A DNA stretch of 64,000 bases from Nocardia brasiliensis NBRC 14402 (GCF_000308475.2 NZ_BAFT02000113.1:122159-186158); one strand, 5' to 3'. Shown: positions 8,334-24,271, numbered from the stretch's first letter. The notes: generated by a model not told the origin, from the letters alone. Made by a program: numbers and translations.

Positions 8334-9415
8334 ACGCGATCAAACAGCAGCTGCGCGGCCTCGGCGGGCCGCTCACCAAGTTGATCATCTTCGTCATCGT
8401 GACGTTGTTCGCGACGACGGTGCTCGCGCTGTCCATCGCGAACTACAGCGGCGGCGGTACCGCGTTCAAGGCCCGGTTCACCGATGTCACCTCGCTGAAC
8501 CCGGGCGACGAGGTGCGCGTCGCGGGTGTGCGGGTCGGCAAGGTCACCGATGTCTCGATCGTGGACAAGCGGCTGGCCGAGGTGAAATTCGAACTCACCG
8601 ACCGTGATTGGCTGCCCGCCTCGACCATCGCCACCATCCGGTACCGGAACCTGGTCGGTCAGCGCTACATCGCGCTCGAGCAGGGCACCGGCGAGCAGGG
8701 CCGCAAGCTCAACAAGGGCGGCACCATCCCGCTGGAGCACACCCGTCCCGCGCTGAACCTCACCACGCTGTTCAACGGTTTCCGTCCGCTGTTCCGGACG
8801 CTGACCGCCGACGACGTGAACAAGCTCTCGTTCGAGATCATCCAGGTGTTCCAGGGGGAGCAGGGCACCATCCACGATCTGGTGACCACCACGGCGAGCC
8901 TGACCAACAAGATCGCGGACAAGGACGCCGTGATCGGTGAGCTGGTGCGCAACCTGACCGCGGTGCTCGACACCGTGAACCAGCGCGACGACCAGTTCGA
9001 TCAGCTCATCGTCAATACCGAAGCCCTGGTCAGCGGGTTGTCCGCGGAACGCGACACCATCGGCCGCTCGGTCACCTCGCTCGGCAACCTGGCCTCGGCC
9101 ACCGGCGATCTGCTGGTCCCCGTGCGGCCCACGCTGCAGGGCTCGATTGCCGGACTGAGCCAGCTCACCGGCACGCTGAACGAGCGCAAGGACGAGGTCA
9201 ACGAGGCTTTGACGAACCTGCCGCTGAAGATGGAAAAGCTCGGGCGCGTGGGCAGTTACGGCTCCTGGTTCCAGTTCTACCTGTGCGGTATCGACATCGT
9301 GGTCGGGCCGGGCGCGGTGGACGCGCCGCAGCTCAACCTGCCCGCCGGGCTGCCGACGATCAACCAGCCGCTGTACACCAACGCCGCGCCGCGCTGCTCC
9401 GGGAAGGCCCGCTGA
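8330..9415 (+). CDS. mceB: Mce family protein B
   Basis: A 361-residue MCE protein. A single N-terminal membrane helix (about residues 16-38) leads into the MCE domain, visible as F-T-D-V-T-S-L-N-P-G-D-E-V-R-V-A-G-V-R-V-G and Y-R-N-L-V-G-Q-R-Y-I-A-L. The C-terminal half is helical, then comes a short segment with two cysteines (C-G-I-D and a C near the end), a pattern usual for MceB. Its start overlaps mceA by four bases and its stop shares one base with the mceC ATG. Confidence 0.92.
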   Translation: MNAIKQQLRGLGGPLTKLIIFVIVTLFATTVLALSIANYSGGGTAFKARFTDVTSLNPGDEVRVAGVRVGKVTDVSIVDKRLAEVKFELTDRDWLPASTIATIRYRNLVGQRYIALEQGTGEQGRKLNKGGTIPLEHTRPALNLTTLFNGFRPLFRTLTADDVNKLSFEIIQVFQGEQGTIHDLVTTTASLTNKIADKDAVIGELVRNLTAVLDTVNQRDDQFDQLIVNTEALVSGLSAERDTIGRSVTSLGNLASATGDLLVPVRPTLQGSIAGLSQLTGTLNERKDEVNEALTNLPLKMEKLGRVGSYGSWFQFYLCGIDIVVGPGAVDAPQLNLPAGLPTINQPLYTNAAPRCSGKAR

Positions 9416-10425
9416 TGGACGACCGCGTATTGCTCGGACGCCGCAGCCCCGCCTTCATGGGCGTGCTCGGACTGGTGCTGGTGTTGCTGGTGACGATGTC
9501 GGCCTTCTTCTTGGACCGGCTGCCGATCATCGGTGCGGGCACCAAATACACCGCCGAGTTCTCCGAGGCGGCCGGCCTGAAGAAGGGCAACGAGGTCCGG
9601 ATCGCGGGCGTCAAGGTCGGTGCGGTGGACGACGTCCGGCTCGACGGTGCCAAGGTGCTCGTCGATTTCCGGACCCAGAACGCCTGGATCGGCAGCGAGA
9701 CCACCGCCTCGATCCAGATCAAGACGGTGCTCGGGCAGAAGTATCTGGCGCTGGACCCGAAGGGTTCCGGCACCGCCGACCCGAGCAAGCGAATCCCGTT
9801 GTCGCGCACCGTCGCTCCGTACGACGTGGTGGACGCGTTCTCCGACGCCGCGGAGAACATCGACCAGATCGACACCGCTCAGCTGGCCACCAGCATGCGG
9901 GTGCTCTCCGACGCGTTCGCGACCACGCCGCCGGAGATCCGCGGTTCGATCGACGGCGTCGCCCGGCTCTCGGAGACGCTGGCCAAGCGGGACGAGCAGC
10001 TCAAGAAGCTGTTCGCGGCGACCAGGCAGACCACCCAGGTGCTCGCCGATCGCAACGCGGAATTCGAGCGCCTGCTCAGCTCGGGCGGGCAACTGCTGGC
10101 CGAGCTGAACATCCGGCAGCAGTCCATCGCGCAGCTGCTCGACGGCGCCAAGACCGTATCCGCCGAGCTGACCGCCCTGGTGCACGACAACGAGGAGCAG
10201 ATCGGCCCGGCGCTGAAGAACCTGCGCGGCTCGATCGATCTGCTGAATGCCAACCAGCAGAACATTTCCAAGACTTTGGAGCTCGCGGCTCCGTTCTACG
10301 GGATCTACGCCAACGTGCTCGGCACCGGTCGCTGGTTCGACGCGGTGATCGTGAACCTGCTTCCGCCCGCCCTGCCCGACATCCCCGGCAACCGTCCGCC
10401 GATCCGCACCATGGGAGGTAACTGA
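9415..10425 (+). CDS. mceC: Mce family protein C
   Basis: A 336-residue MCE protein. I place the start at the ATG at 9415, which shares its A with the TGA of mceB and opens a proper N-terminal anchor (about residues 14-32). The MCE domain follows (F-S-E-A-A-G-L-K-K-G-N-E-V-R-I-A-G-V-K-V-G; I-K-T-V-L-G-Q-K-Y-L-A-L), then a long helical region. Shorter than A, D, E and F, as is common for MceC. Earlier in-frame starts would overlap mceB heavily and are not credible. Confidence 0.92.
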   Translation: MDDRVLLGRRSPAFMGVLGLVLVLLVTMSAFFLDRLPIIGAGTKYTAEFSEAAGLKKGNEVRIAGVKVGAVDDVRLDGAKVLVDFRTQNAWIGSETTASIQIKTVLGQKYLALDPKGSGTADPSKRIPLSRTVAPYDVVDAFSDAAENIDQIDTAQLATSMRVLSDAFATTPPEIRGSIDGVARLSETLAKRDEQLKKLFAATRQTTQVLADRNAEFERLLSSGGQLLAELNIRQQSIAQLLDGAKTVSAELTALVHDNEEQIGPALKNLRGSIDLLNANQQNISKTLELAAPFYGIYANVLGTGRWFDAVIVNLLPPALPDIPGNRPPIRTMGGN

Positions 10426-10426
10426 C

Positions 10427-11680
10427 ATGGCGGATCGGCTGACCGCACTGCGTAGTTCGGGCCGGGGGACCAAGGTCGCGATCGCGCTCGTCCTGGTGGC
10501 CGTGCTGATCGTGGCCGGGGTGCTGTGGTGGCTGTTCGACCGGATGACCACCACCAGGATCACCGCGTACTTCGATCGTTCGGTGGGCATCTACGAGGGT
10601 TCGGACGTGCGAATCCTCGGTGTCCCGGTCGGTTCGGTGGATTCGGTCGAACCGCAGGGCGATCAGGTCAAGATCGTGATGAGCGTCGATCGCCGCTTCG
10701 ATGTGCCCGCCGACGCGCGGGCCGCGCAGATCACCCCCTCGATCGTGTCCGACCGCTACATCCAGCTCACCCCGGTGTACACCGGCGGGCCGAAAATGCC
10801 GCGCACGGCGACCATCGCGCGCGATCGCACGGTCACCCCGGTCGAGGTCGACCAGCTGTACAAGAGCATCACCGAACTCTCGGATGCGTTGGGCCCCAAC
10901 GGCGCCAACAAAGAGGGCGCGGTCAACGACCTGGTCCGGACCGGCGCGGCGAACCTCGACGGCAACGGTGAAGCGCTGGCCAACAGCCTCACTCAGCTGT
11001 CCAAGGCGGCCAAGTACCTGTCCGACGCGCGCGGTGACATCTTCGACACGGTCAAGAATCTGCAGACCTTCGTCACCATGCTGGCCCGCAACGACGCGCA
11101 GGTGCGCCAGTTCAACGTCCAGCTCGCCGATCTGTCCAGCTTCCTCGCGAACGAGCGTGACGATCTCGGCGCCGCGCTGAACCTGCTGTCCGTCGCGCTC
11201 GGCGACGTCGCCCGGTTCATCGACAACAACCGTGAGCTGATCGCCAGCAATGCCGAGGGCCTGACCCAGCTCACCGAGACGCTGGCCAAACAGCGCGACG
11301 ATCTGGCGGCGGCGCTGCCGGTACTGCCGGTGGCGCTGAGCAACCTGATCAACATCCACAACGCCGAATCCGGCACCCTCGACATGCGGGCCAACTTCAC
11401 CGACCTGCAGGATCCGTTCGGCGTGATGTGCAAGCTGGTCGATGTGTCCAAGCTGCGGCCGGGCGATCCGCAATTCGAGGCGCTGGGCCGGCAGATGCGC
11501 CCGATCCTGGACCACTGCCAGGAGATCTCCGATCAGATCACCGCGGGGGTGAAGACGCCGACGCTGATCCTGCCGTTCGGCATTCTCAGCGGCGAGAACC
11601 AGCAGCGCGCTCCGGTGCCCGGCACCGTGCCCGGCACGCCGTCGGACCAGCTGCCGCCGTCTCAGGGAGGTGCGCGGTGA
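10427..11680 (+). CDS. mceD: Mce family protein D
   Basis: A 417-residue MCE protein with a membrane anchor at about residues 20-41 and the MCE domain next (F-D-R-S-V-G-I-Y-E-G-S-D-V-R-I-L-G-V-P-V-G; I-V-S-D-R-Y-I-Q-L). A long helical region leads to a proline-rich end (about the last 30 residues), typical of the D member. The start follows the mceC stop by one base with GGGAGG just upstream; the stop overlaps the mceE start by four bases. Confidence 0.92.
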   Translation: MADRLTALRSSGRGTKVAIALVLVAVLIVAGVLWWLFDRMTTTRITAYFDRSVGIYEGSDVRILGVPVGSVDSVEPQGDQVKIVMSVDRRFDVPADARAAQITPSIVSDRYIQLTPVYTGGPKMPRTATIARDRTVTPVEVDQLYKSITELSDALGPNGANKEGAVNDLVRTGAANLDGNGEALANSLTQLSKAAKYLSDARGDIFDTVKNLQTFVTMLARNDAQVRQFNVQLADLSSFLANERDDLGAALNLLSVALGDVARFIDNNRELIASNAEGLTQLTETLAKQRDDLAAALPVLPVALSNLINIHNAESGTLDMRANFTDLQDPFGVMCKLVDVSKLRPGDPQFEALGRQMRPILDHCQEISDQITAGVKTPTLILPFGILSGENQQRAPVPGTVPGTPSDQLPPSQGGAR

Positions 11681-12915
11681 GTAGCAGAATCCGTTCCGTC
11701 ACAAGGGGTTTCGGTATCGCGCTGGCGACCGGCCTGGCCGCCGCCCTGGTCACCTCGTGCGCATCCGACGGCATCTACAGCGTCCCGCTGCCCGGCGGCG
11801 CGGACGTCGGCGACCATCCGATGCGCATCGATATCCAGTTCGACGACGTGCTCGATCTGGTGCCGCAGTCCGCGGTCAAGGTGGAGGGCGTGCCGGTCGG
11901 CCGGGTCGAAGAGATCACCATCGGCAAGGACCAGTGGACCGCGACGGTGCGCACCGTGGTGAACTCCTCGGTGGACCTGCCCGACAACGCGCACGCCGAA
12001 GTGCGGCAGTCGAACCTGCTGGGCGAGAAGTTCATCGAGCTGTCCAAGCCGGCCGATCCGGCCGCCGCGAAGCTGCGCGACGGCGCGGTGATCACGGTCG
12101 ATCGCACCCGGCACGCCACCGAGATCGAGCAGGTGCTCGGCGCGATGTCGTTGCTGCTCAACGGTGGTGGCGTCGCCCAGCTGCAACCGATCGTCACGGA
12201 ACTGAACAAGACCCTCGGCGGCCGGGAGGAGCGGGTGCGCTCGCTGCTCGATCAGGCGAACACGCTGATCAAAGGTCTCGACGACCAGGTCAACGACATC
12301 ACGCGGGCACTCGACGGCCTCGACGTGCTGAGCAGCCGGGTCAGTCAGCAGACCGAGCAGATCGGCAAGATCCTCGACGAACTGCCCGAGGGCGTGCAGA
12401 TCCTGGAGCAGCAGCGACCCCAGCTCGTCGGTCTGCTGACCCAGCTGGACCGGGTGGGGCAGGCCGGTTTCGATGTGCTCGACCACTCGAAAGACGATCT
12501 GATCCGCGACCTCACCTCGTTGCGTCCGACGCTGCAGGAACTCGGCAAGTCCGCACCGGATCTGGTCACCGCGTTCCCGCTGATCCCGACCTATCCCTTC
12601 CCGGACTCCACGCTGGAATCCACCTTCGGCGGTTCGGTGAACACCTGGCTGTCGGTGGATCAGCAGATCGGCGTCACGCTGAGCAATCTCGGTGTGGGCA
12701 AACCGAATCCGGAGTACATCCCGCCCACCTTCGGTCCGCCGGTGCCGGTGAATCCGACCAACCCGTACTACAACGGCAACGGCCCGCGTGCGGGCTGGCC
12801 GACGATCTCGATCCTGCCGCTGCCGCCGAACATGGCCCAGCCGCCCGCGCCGGGCGTGCCGCCGAATCCGGTCGGGGCGATTCTGGAGCAACTGGGAGTG
12901 GGTGGTCCGCGATGA
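11677..12915 (+). CDS. mceE: Mce family lipoprotein E (LprK-like)
   Basis: A 412-residue MCE protein carrying a lipoprotein signal instead of a plain anchor. The GTG at 11677 starts M-S-S-R-I-R with a hydrophobic stretch ending in the lipobox V-T-S-C (cysteine about residue 28), the E-position feature of mce operons. The MCE domain follows (V-K-V-E-G-V-P-V-G-R-V; L-L-G-E-K-F-I-E-L). The C-terminus is proline/asparagine rich. I preferred this start over upstream codons because it overlaps the mceD stop by four bases and exposes the lipobox at the right distance. Confidence 0.92.
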   Translation: MSSRIRSVTRGFGIALATGLAAALVTSCASDGIYSVPLPGGADVGDHPMRIDIQFDDVLDLVPQSAVKVEGVPVGRVEEITIGKDQWTATVRTVVNSSVDLPDNAHAEVRQSNLLGEKFIELSKPADPAAAKLRDGAVITVDRTRHATEIEQVLGAMSLLLNGGGVAQLQPIVTELNKTLGGREERVRSLLDQANTLIKGLDDQVNDITRALDGLDVLSSRVSQQTEQIGKILDELPEGVQILEQQRPQLVGLLTQLDRVGQAGFDVLDHSKDDLIRDLTSLRPTLQELGKSAPDLVTAFPLIPTYPFPDSTLESTFGGSVNTWLSVDQQIGVTLSNLGVGKPNPEYIPPTFGPPVPVNPTNPYYNGNGPRAGWPTISILPLPPNMAQPPAPGVPPNPVGAILEQLGVGGPR

Positions 12916-14153
12916 CGAAGTTGGTGCGCTGGCAGCTGCTCGCGTTCGTGGTCGTCGCGGTGGTCGGCGTGGTGTTCGTCGGCGCCAAGTACATCCGGCT
13001 CGACCATATGCTGGGTTTCGGCCAGTACGGCGTGAAAGTGCAGGCAGACCAGACCGGCGGCATCTACAAGGGCGCCGAGGTGACCTATCGCGGCGTGCCG
13101 GTCGGCCGGGTCGGCACCCTGGAACTCACCGGCGACGGCGTGCTGATGAACCTGATCATCGACTCGGATTCGCCGGAGATCCCCGCGTCCGCGAAAGCCG
13201 TGGTGGCCAACCGATCCGCGATCGGTGAGCAATACGTCGATTTGCAACCGGACCGCGATTCCGGGCCCTACCTGCGCGACGGCTCGGTGATCACCTCGGC
13301 CACCACGCCGGTGCCGGTGCAGCAGCTGGTCGCCAGCGTGGACACGTTCACCCGCTCGGTCGATCTCGCCGCGCTGAACACCACCGTGCGCGAACTCGGC
13401 AAGGCATTCAACGGCAAGGGCGACGACCTGCAGGTCTTCGTCGATTCGCTGAACAAGTTCACCACCACGTTCAACGAAACGCTGCCGCAGACCATTCAGC
13501 TGATCCGGGACGGCAAGGTCGCGCTCGGCACCCAGGCCGAGCAGTCCGACGCGATCCGTCAGTTCAGCGACGGCCTGGACAAGCTGACCGCGCAGCTGCG
13601 CTCCAGCGATCCGGATATCCGCAGGTTGATCGGTACCGGCAACGACGCGGGGCAGCAGATCGGCGCGCTGCTGCACGAGAGCGGCGGCGCGCTCACCCAG
13701 GACCTGGGTAACCTGCGTCAGCTGCTGCTGGCGATCTCGCCCAAGTTCTTCGCGATCCGCCCGCTGCTGCAGATGATCCCGCAGCTCTCGATCGGCGGCT
13801 CGGCCACCGCGCCCGGCGACGGCACCACCCACTTCGGGCTCGTGCTGGAAACCAACAACCCGCCCGCCTGTACTGTCGGGTACGAGGGAACGCAGCGGAT
13901 CCTCGAGCAGATGAAGGCGCAGAACCCCGACTTCGACGACACCCGCGACGAGTTCCCGTTCAACAAGGATGCGAAATGCCTTGTGCCGCAGGGTAACCCA
14001 ACCGCGGTGCGCGGCGGTGAGCGGGCCGCGCTCGCCGATCCGAACATCGTGCAGCCCTGGGACAGCACCCCCAAGACCGATCCGGAACGGCTCGACCTGA
14101 GCCCGATCGCCATCCAGATGGCCACCCTGATGGGCGTCACGCCGAAGCGGTGA
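12912..14153 (+). CDS. mceF: Mce family protein F
   Basis: A 413-residue MCE protein and the last of the six. The ATG at 12912 overlaps mceE by four bases. A membrane helix at about residues 8-26 precedes the MCE domain (Q-T-G-G-I-Y-K-G-A-E-V-T-Y-R-G-V-P-V-G-R-V; R-S-A-I-G-E-Q-Y-V-D-L), then a helical region and a C-terminal part with two cysteines (C-T-V-G-Y and K-C-L-V-P) that may form a disulfide. It should cap the MceA-F assembly. Confidence 0.92.
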   Translation: MTKLVRWQLLAFVVVAVVGVVFVGAKYIRLDHMLGFGQYGVKVQADQTGGIYKGAEVTYRGVPVGRVGTLELTGDGVLMNLIIDSDSPEIPASAKAVVANRSAIGEQYVDLQPDRDSGPYLRDGSVITSATTPVPVQQLVASVDTFTRSVDLAALNTTVRELGKAFNGKGDDLQVFVDSLNKFTTTFNETLPQTIQLIRDGKVALGTQAEQSDAIRQFSDGLDKLTAQLRSSDPDIRRLIGTGNDAGQQIGALLHESGGALTQDLGNLRQLLLAISPKFFAIRPLLQMIPQLSIGGSATAPGDGTTHFGLVLETNNPPACTVGYEGTQRILEQMKAQNPDFDDTRDEFPFNKDAKCLVPQGNPTAVRGGERAALADPNIVQPWDSTPKTDPERLDLSPIAIQMATLMGVTPKR

Positions 14154-14215
14154 CCGGACCGACGACGTTAGGTGAATACGCGTGAGCGAAGCGAAGGAAA
14201 ACTCGAGGCGTAGCA

Positions 14216-14956
14216 GTGAGTGATGTGGACACGGCGGACGCGGCGCAGGCCGAGGGGGCTGCCGCCGTGGACATGAAAAAGGACAAGCAGGACACGGCCG
14301 CGGGTTCGGACGTGCGGGCCGGCTCCGGGATCTGGCGCACTCTCGTGCTGGCCGGCTCGGCGGTGCTGATGGTCGTCGCCCTGGTCGCCGCCGTCTGGTT
14401 CGGCGCGGGCTGGATCCGTGCCGCGGTCAGCGACGCCCCACGCGCGGACGCCCGCGACAACGCCCTCGACGCCGCCCGCCAGGCCGCGCTCAACATGACC
14501 TCGATGAACCTCGACGACGTGCCGGGCTCGCTCGCACTGGCCCGCTCCTCGATGACCGGCGCGCTGCTCGAGTCGGCGGAGAAGAACAAGGATCAGGCCG
14601 AGCAGCTCGCGAAGCAGACCGACGTCGGCATGACCTCCAAGGTGCTCGGCGCCGCCGTGACCACGCTGAACAGCGAAAAGGACAAGGCCTCCGCGCTGGT
14701 GGTGCTGCAGGTGACCGAGCTCGGCAAGGACAAGCCGCCGGCCGAATACCGCTACACCTGGAATGTCGACGTCGCCAAAACAGGCGAGGTGTGGAAGGCC
14801 GAGCAGATCTCCTCGTTGAGCCAGCCGGTGCTGCTCAGCGGTGGGCAGGGCCAGTCGCCGCAGCCGCCCGCCGGCGATCAGCCGCCGGTCGATCAGCCGC
14901 CGGTCGATCAGCCGCCGGTCGAGCAGCCGCCCGCCGCGCCGAAACCGGGATCGTAG
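14216..14956 (+). CDS. Mce-associated membrane protein
   Basis: A 246-residue protein of the family that commonly follows mceF in Actinobacteria. It has an acidic cytoplasmic N-terminus (about 1-40), one membrane helix (about 43-65) and an extracytoplasmic domain of about 150 residues with a fold reminiscent of NTF2/VirB8-like proteins. The end is a proline/glutamine tail built from a five-residue repeat (P-P-V-D-Q). Such proteins are thought to stabilise Mce complexes; the biochemical role is not established. Start is the GTG at 14216; no strong ribosome site is visible. Confidence 0.75.
   Translation: MSDVDTADAAQAEGAAAVDMKKDKQDTAAGSDVRAGSGIWRTLVLAGSAVLMVVALVAAVWFGAGWIRAAVSDAPRADARDNALDAARQAALNMTSMNLDDVPGSLALARSSMTGALLESAEKNKDQAEQLAKQTDVGMTSKVLGAAVTTLNSEKDKASALVVLQVTELGKDKPPAEYRYTWNVDVAKTGEVWKAEQISSLSQPVLLSGGQGQSPQPPAGDQPPVDQPPVDQPPVEQPPAAPKPGS
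14876..14935 (+). repeat. 15-bp in-frame tandem repeat at the end of the Mce-associated gene
   Basis: Three exact copies of GATCAGCCGCCGGTC plus a fourth diverged copy, encoding D-Q-P-P-V units in the proline-rich tail. Slippage could easily change the copy number between strains. Confidence 0.9.
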
Positions 14957-14966
14957 GAGCGACACC

Positions 14967-15683
14967 ATGACTTCTCGTAAACCGGTCAACCGGCTCACGC
15001 CCAAGCGGCAACCCGGCGCGGAACAGCAGTCGCGGACCGGTGCGTCGCGCACCGGCACGCCGCGCAACACGCCGGTCCGCAAGCCGCGCGTGACGGGTAC
15101 TTCCCGTCCGGTCGGCAAGCGGCAAGCACGCGCGGAGCAACGCCCCGAGCCCGCGCGTGCCCGCACAGCACGGGTCCGTGCGCCGCGATCGAACCGTTCG
15201 TTCTGGACTCTGGTCGCGGGCTGCCTGATCGCCGCGGTGTTGCTCGGCGGATTCGCGGTGGTTGCCGCGCTGCGCCCGGGCGTGGACGACTCGAACCGGG
15301 CGTTCGTCGACAACAAGACCACCGAAGAGGTGCGGGCGGCCGCCGATCACGCGTTGCGGACCGTCTACGCCTACGACGTGAAGAACATCGACGGGTACCG
15401 GGACGCGGCCAAGCAGGTGCTCACCGGCAAGATGCTCGCCGATCTCGACAAGTACGCCGACACCACCATTTCGGCGGTGAAGCAGGCGCAGACGAGCGCG
15501 GATGCCAAGGCCGATCCGATCGGCGTGACCTTGCTCGCCGACGACCGGGCCGAACTGCTGGTCAACCTGGTGGTCAGTGCTACCAAGAACGGCGTGGCAC
15601 AGCAGAGCGTCGCAGGTCCGATCGTGCTGCACATGCAGAAGGTGGGCGACCGCTGGCTGGCCAGCGACATCGTCGACCAGTGA
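14967..15683 (+). CDS. Mce-associated membrane protein
   Basis: A 238-residue protein starting at the ATG at 14967, which has TAGGAGCGA upstream. The first 75 residues are very basic and rich in arginine, proline and threonine; a membrane helix follows (about 77-99), then an extracytoplasmic domain of the same Mce-associated type as the previous gene (A-A-A-D-H-A-L-R-T-V-Y-A-Y-D). It probably works with the Mce complex. It lies ten bases after its neighbour, so both are likely the tail of the mce operon. Confidence 0.75.
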   Translation: MTSRKPVNRLTPKRQPGAEQQSRTGASRTGTPRNTPVRKPRVTGTSRPVGKRQARAEQRPEPARARTARVRAPRSNRSFWTLVAGCLIAAVLLGGFAVVAALRPGVDDSNRAFVDNKTTEEVRAAADHALRTVYAYDVKNIDGYRDAAKQVLTGKMLADLDKYADTTISAVKQAQTSADAKADPIGVTLLADDRAELLVNLVVSATKNGVAQQSVAGPIVLHMQKVGDRWLASDIVDQ

Positions 15684-15845
15684 TCGGTCGCTCTCGCGCC
15701 TACTTGACGAGTTTCGCCCGACCAGTCACGCTATTCACAACAGCGGCAGCTGTCACAGTGGGTTCCCAGCGCCCCGTCGTCCTCGACGCAGCCAGCGATT
15801 CGGACACGGCGCGCCAGCCACGTGAATGTGCGCACGGGTGGTAGG

Positions 15846-15875
15846 TTGACACCCCCGTGACGATTGGTGTACGGT
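15846..15875 (+). promoter_or_regulatory. Probable sigma-A promoter of rpoBC
   Basis: TTGACA (15846-15851), an 18-nt spacer and TACGGT (15870-15875) lie in the 376-bp gap before rpoB, which shows no gene. The leader from here to the start codon is about 180 nt. The perfect -35 and good spacing make this the best promoter candidate in the window. Confidence 0.65.
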
Positions 15876-16059
15876 TGGACGTTGCGCTGGCTGCCTCCTG
15901 TCCATACCTCGATTTGCACACGTAAGTTCCACCTTCCGGTGTTACTTCCGTTGTTGCCTGTTCGGGTTTTGTTTGGGTCGTAACCAGCGGAATTCGTAGC
16001 AGACAAGCGACGGTCGCGGACCACCACGCGACGCGCGTGAGGTGCTGGAAGGACGCATC

Positions 16060-19548
<3,489 letters not shown>

Positions 19549-19555
19549 GCGGTAA

Positions 19556-19590
19556 GTGCGAATGTCGTTTGTTTCTAACGACATTCGCAC
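19556..19590 (+). other. Perfect 14-bp hairpin between rpoB and rpoC
   Basis: GTGCGAATGTCGTT (19556-19569) is repeated as its exact complement at 19577-19590 around a 7-nt loop (TGTTTCT). It starts 7 nt after the rpoB stop. No T run follows, so it does not look like a normal terminator; processing, mRNA protection or partial attenuation are possible. Confidence 0.85.
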
Positions 19591-19655
19591 CCCGCGTTCC
19601 ACCAACTAGTGAACTTTTTGCTCGAATTCGACCCTTACAGGGGAAAGGAAGTTAC

Positions 19656-23609
<3,954 letters not shown>

Positions 23610-23627
23610 TCCGGTACCGCGACATCC

Positions 23628-23653
23628 GGCCCCCGCTCCTCGGAGCGGGGGCC
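23628..23653 (+). terminator. Intrinsic terminator after rpoC
   Basis: A perfect stem (GGCCCCCGCTCC and complement) with a very short loop, followed by GTTTGCG, begins 18 nt after the rpoC stop and closes the rpoBC operon. Confidence 0.88.
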
Positions 23654-23714
23654 GTTTGCGTCGCATAGGCGCTGGTGCAGCCGATATGAGCCGCAGCACC
23701 GAGCCGCCATCCAC

Positions 23715-23727
23715 TACTATTGGCCCC
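23715..23727 (+). promoter_or_regulatory. -10 element of an apparently leaderless antitoxin gene
   Basis: TACTAT (23715-23720) ends 7 nt before the ATG of the antitoxin gene and no ribosome site is visible. A transcript would begin at or next to the start codon, as is frequent in actinobacteria. Confidence 0.5.
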
Positions 23728-24000
23728 ATGCCTCCCGCGAGTCCTCTCCCCGCCGGCGATCCGCATCGCGTGATCACCGGGCCGGACGGTGCGGTCGAGG
23801 TGATCGTCAGTTTGGCCGAGTACCAGCAACTGAAGGCTGAACGCGAAGAGTTGCACCGGCTCCGGCGGGAGGACGAGCGCCGAACCGCGATCGCGGTCCA
23901 ATTCCGCGAGGGAATCGCCCAGTACGAGGCCGATCCCACTTCTTTTCGCACGTTGACCCGAGAGGATCTGCAGCGAGAAGACCTTTTTGACCGGCCGTAG
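23728..24000 (+). CDS. Antitoxin of a type II TA pair (Phd/YefM-like)
   Basis: A 90-residue acidic protein. The segment G-A-V-E-V-I-V-S-L-A-E-Y-Q-Q-L-K (about 20-35) is the central strand-helix element of Phd/YefM antitoxins, which normally reads V-x-L-S-E-Y-x-x-L. The charged helical C-terminus would wrap the toxin. The ATG at 23728 fits the leaderless -10. The coding end overlaps the next gene by 14 bp, the usual antitoxin-first arrangement. Function is inferred from the motif and the pairing. Confidence 0.7.
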   Translation: MPPASPLPAGDPHRVITGPDGAVEVIVSLAEYQQLKAEREELHRLRREDERRTAIAVQFREGIAQYEADPTSFRTLTREDLQREDLFDRP

Positions 24001-24271
24001 AGTTCTCATAGAGGTTGCTCCACGAGCCGAGCAGCAGATATCCGAACTGCCCGAGGTCCTCCGAATCAGAGTGCGCACGGCACTGCTCGATCTGCTGGAC
24101 GATCCGCTACCACTGGCCAACGGTGCCAGGCCTTTTCGTGCCGGCGGAGAGGAAATTCCGAACGCCTATGAATGGGACCTCGGTGGTGTCACCCTCTTCT
24201 ACAGTCTCGTCGAGACCGGCCCGCTGCTGGTTCAGGTCCTCGTCCTCGTCGTCGTGGTAGACGCACTCTGA
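23987..24271 (+). CDS. RelE/ParE-family toxin
   Basis: A 94-residue protein starting with TTG inside the end of the antitoxin gene. It has the RelE/ParE outline: V-L-I-E-V-A-P-R-A-E-Q-Q-I-S-E-L-P at the start (first strand and helix), a middle R-P-F-R-A-G-G-E-E-I-P-N-A-Y-E-W-D and a final strand pair (V-T-L-F-Y-S-L-V; L-V-Q-V-L-V-L-V-V-V-V). Members cut ribosome-bound mRNA or poison gyrase; which applies here cannot be decided. The closing run of valine and leucine is unusually hydrophobic. The gene sits immediately after rpoC, an odd place for a mobile TA unit. Confidence 0.7.
   Translation: MTGRRVLIEVAPRAEQQISELPEVLRIRVRTALLDLLDDPLPLANGARPFRAGGEEIPNAYEWDLGGVTLFYSLVETGPLLVQVLVLVVVVDAL

Noticed and set aside
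11757..12910. Long plus-strand frame extending mceF upstream through mceE, and similar upstream extensions of mceC, both kinases and rpsL.
   Set aside because: The extensions overlap certain genes and lack motifs; internal starts with overlap to the preceding stop or a ribosome site fit better.
15684..15845. A terminator between the mce operon and rpoB.
   Set aside because: No convincing stem with a T run was found; read-through into rpoBC cannot be excluded.
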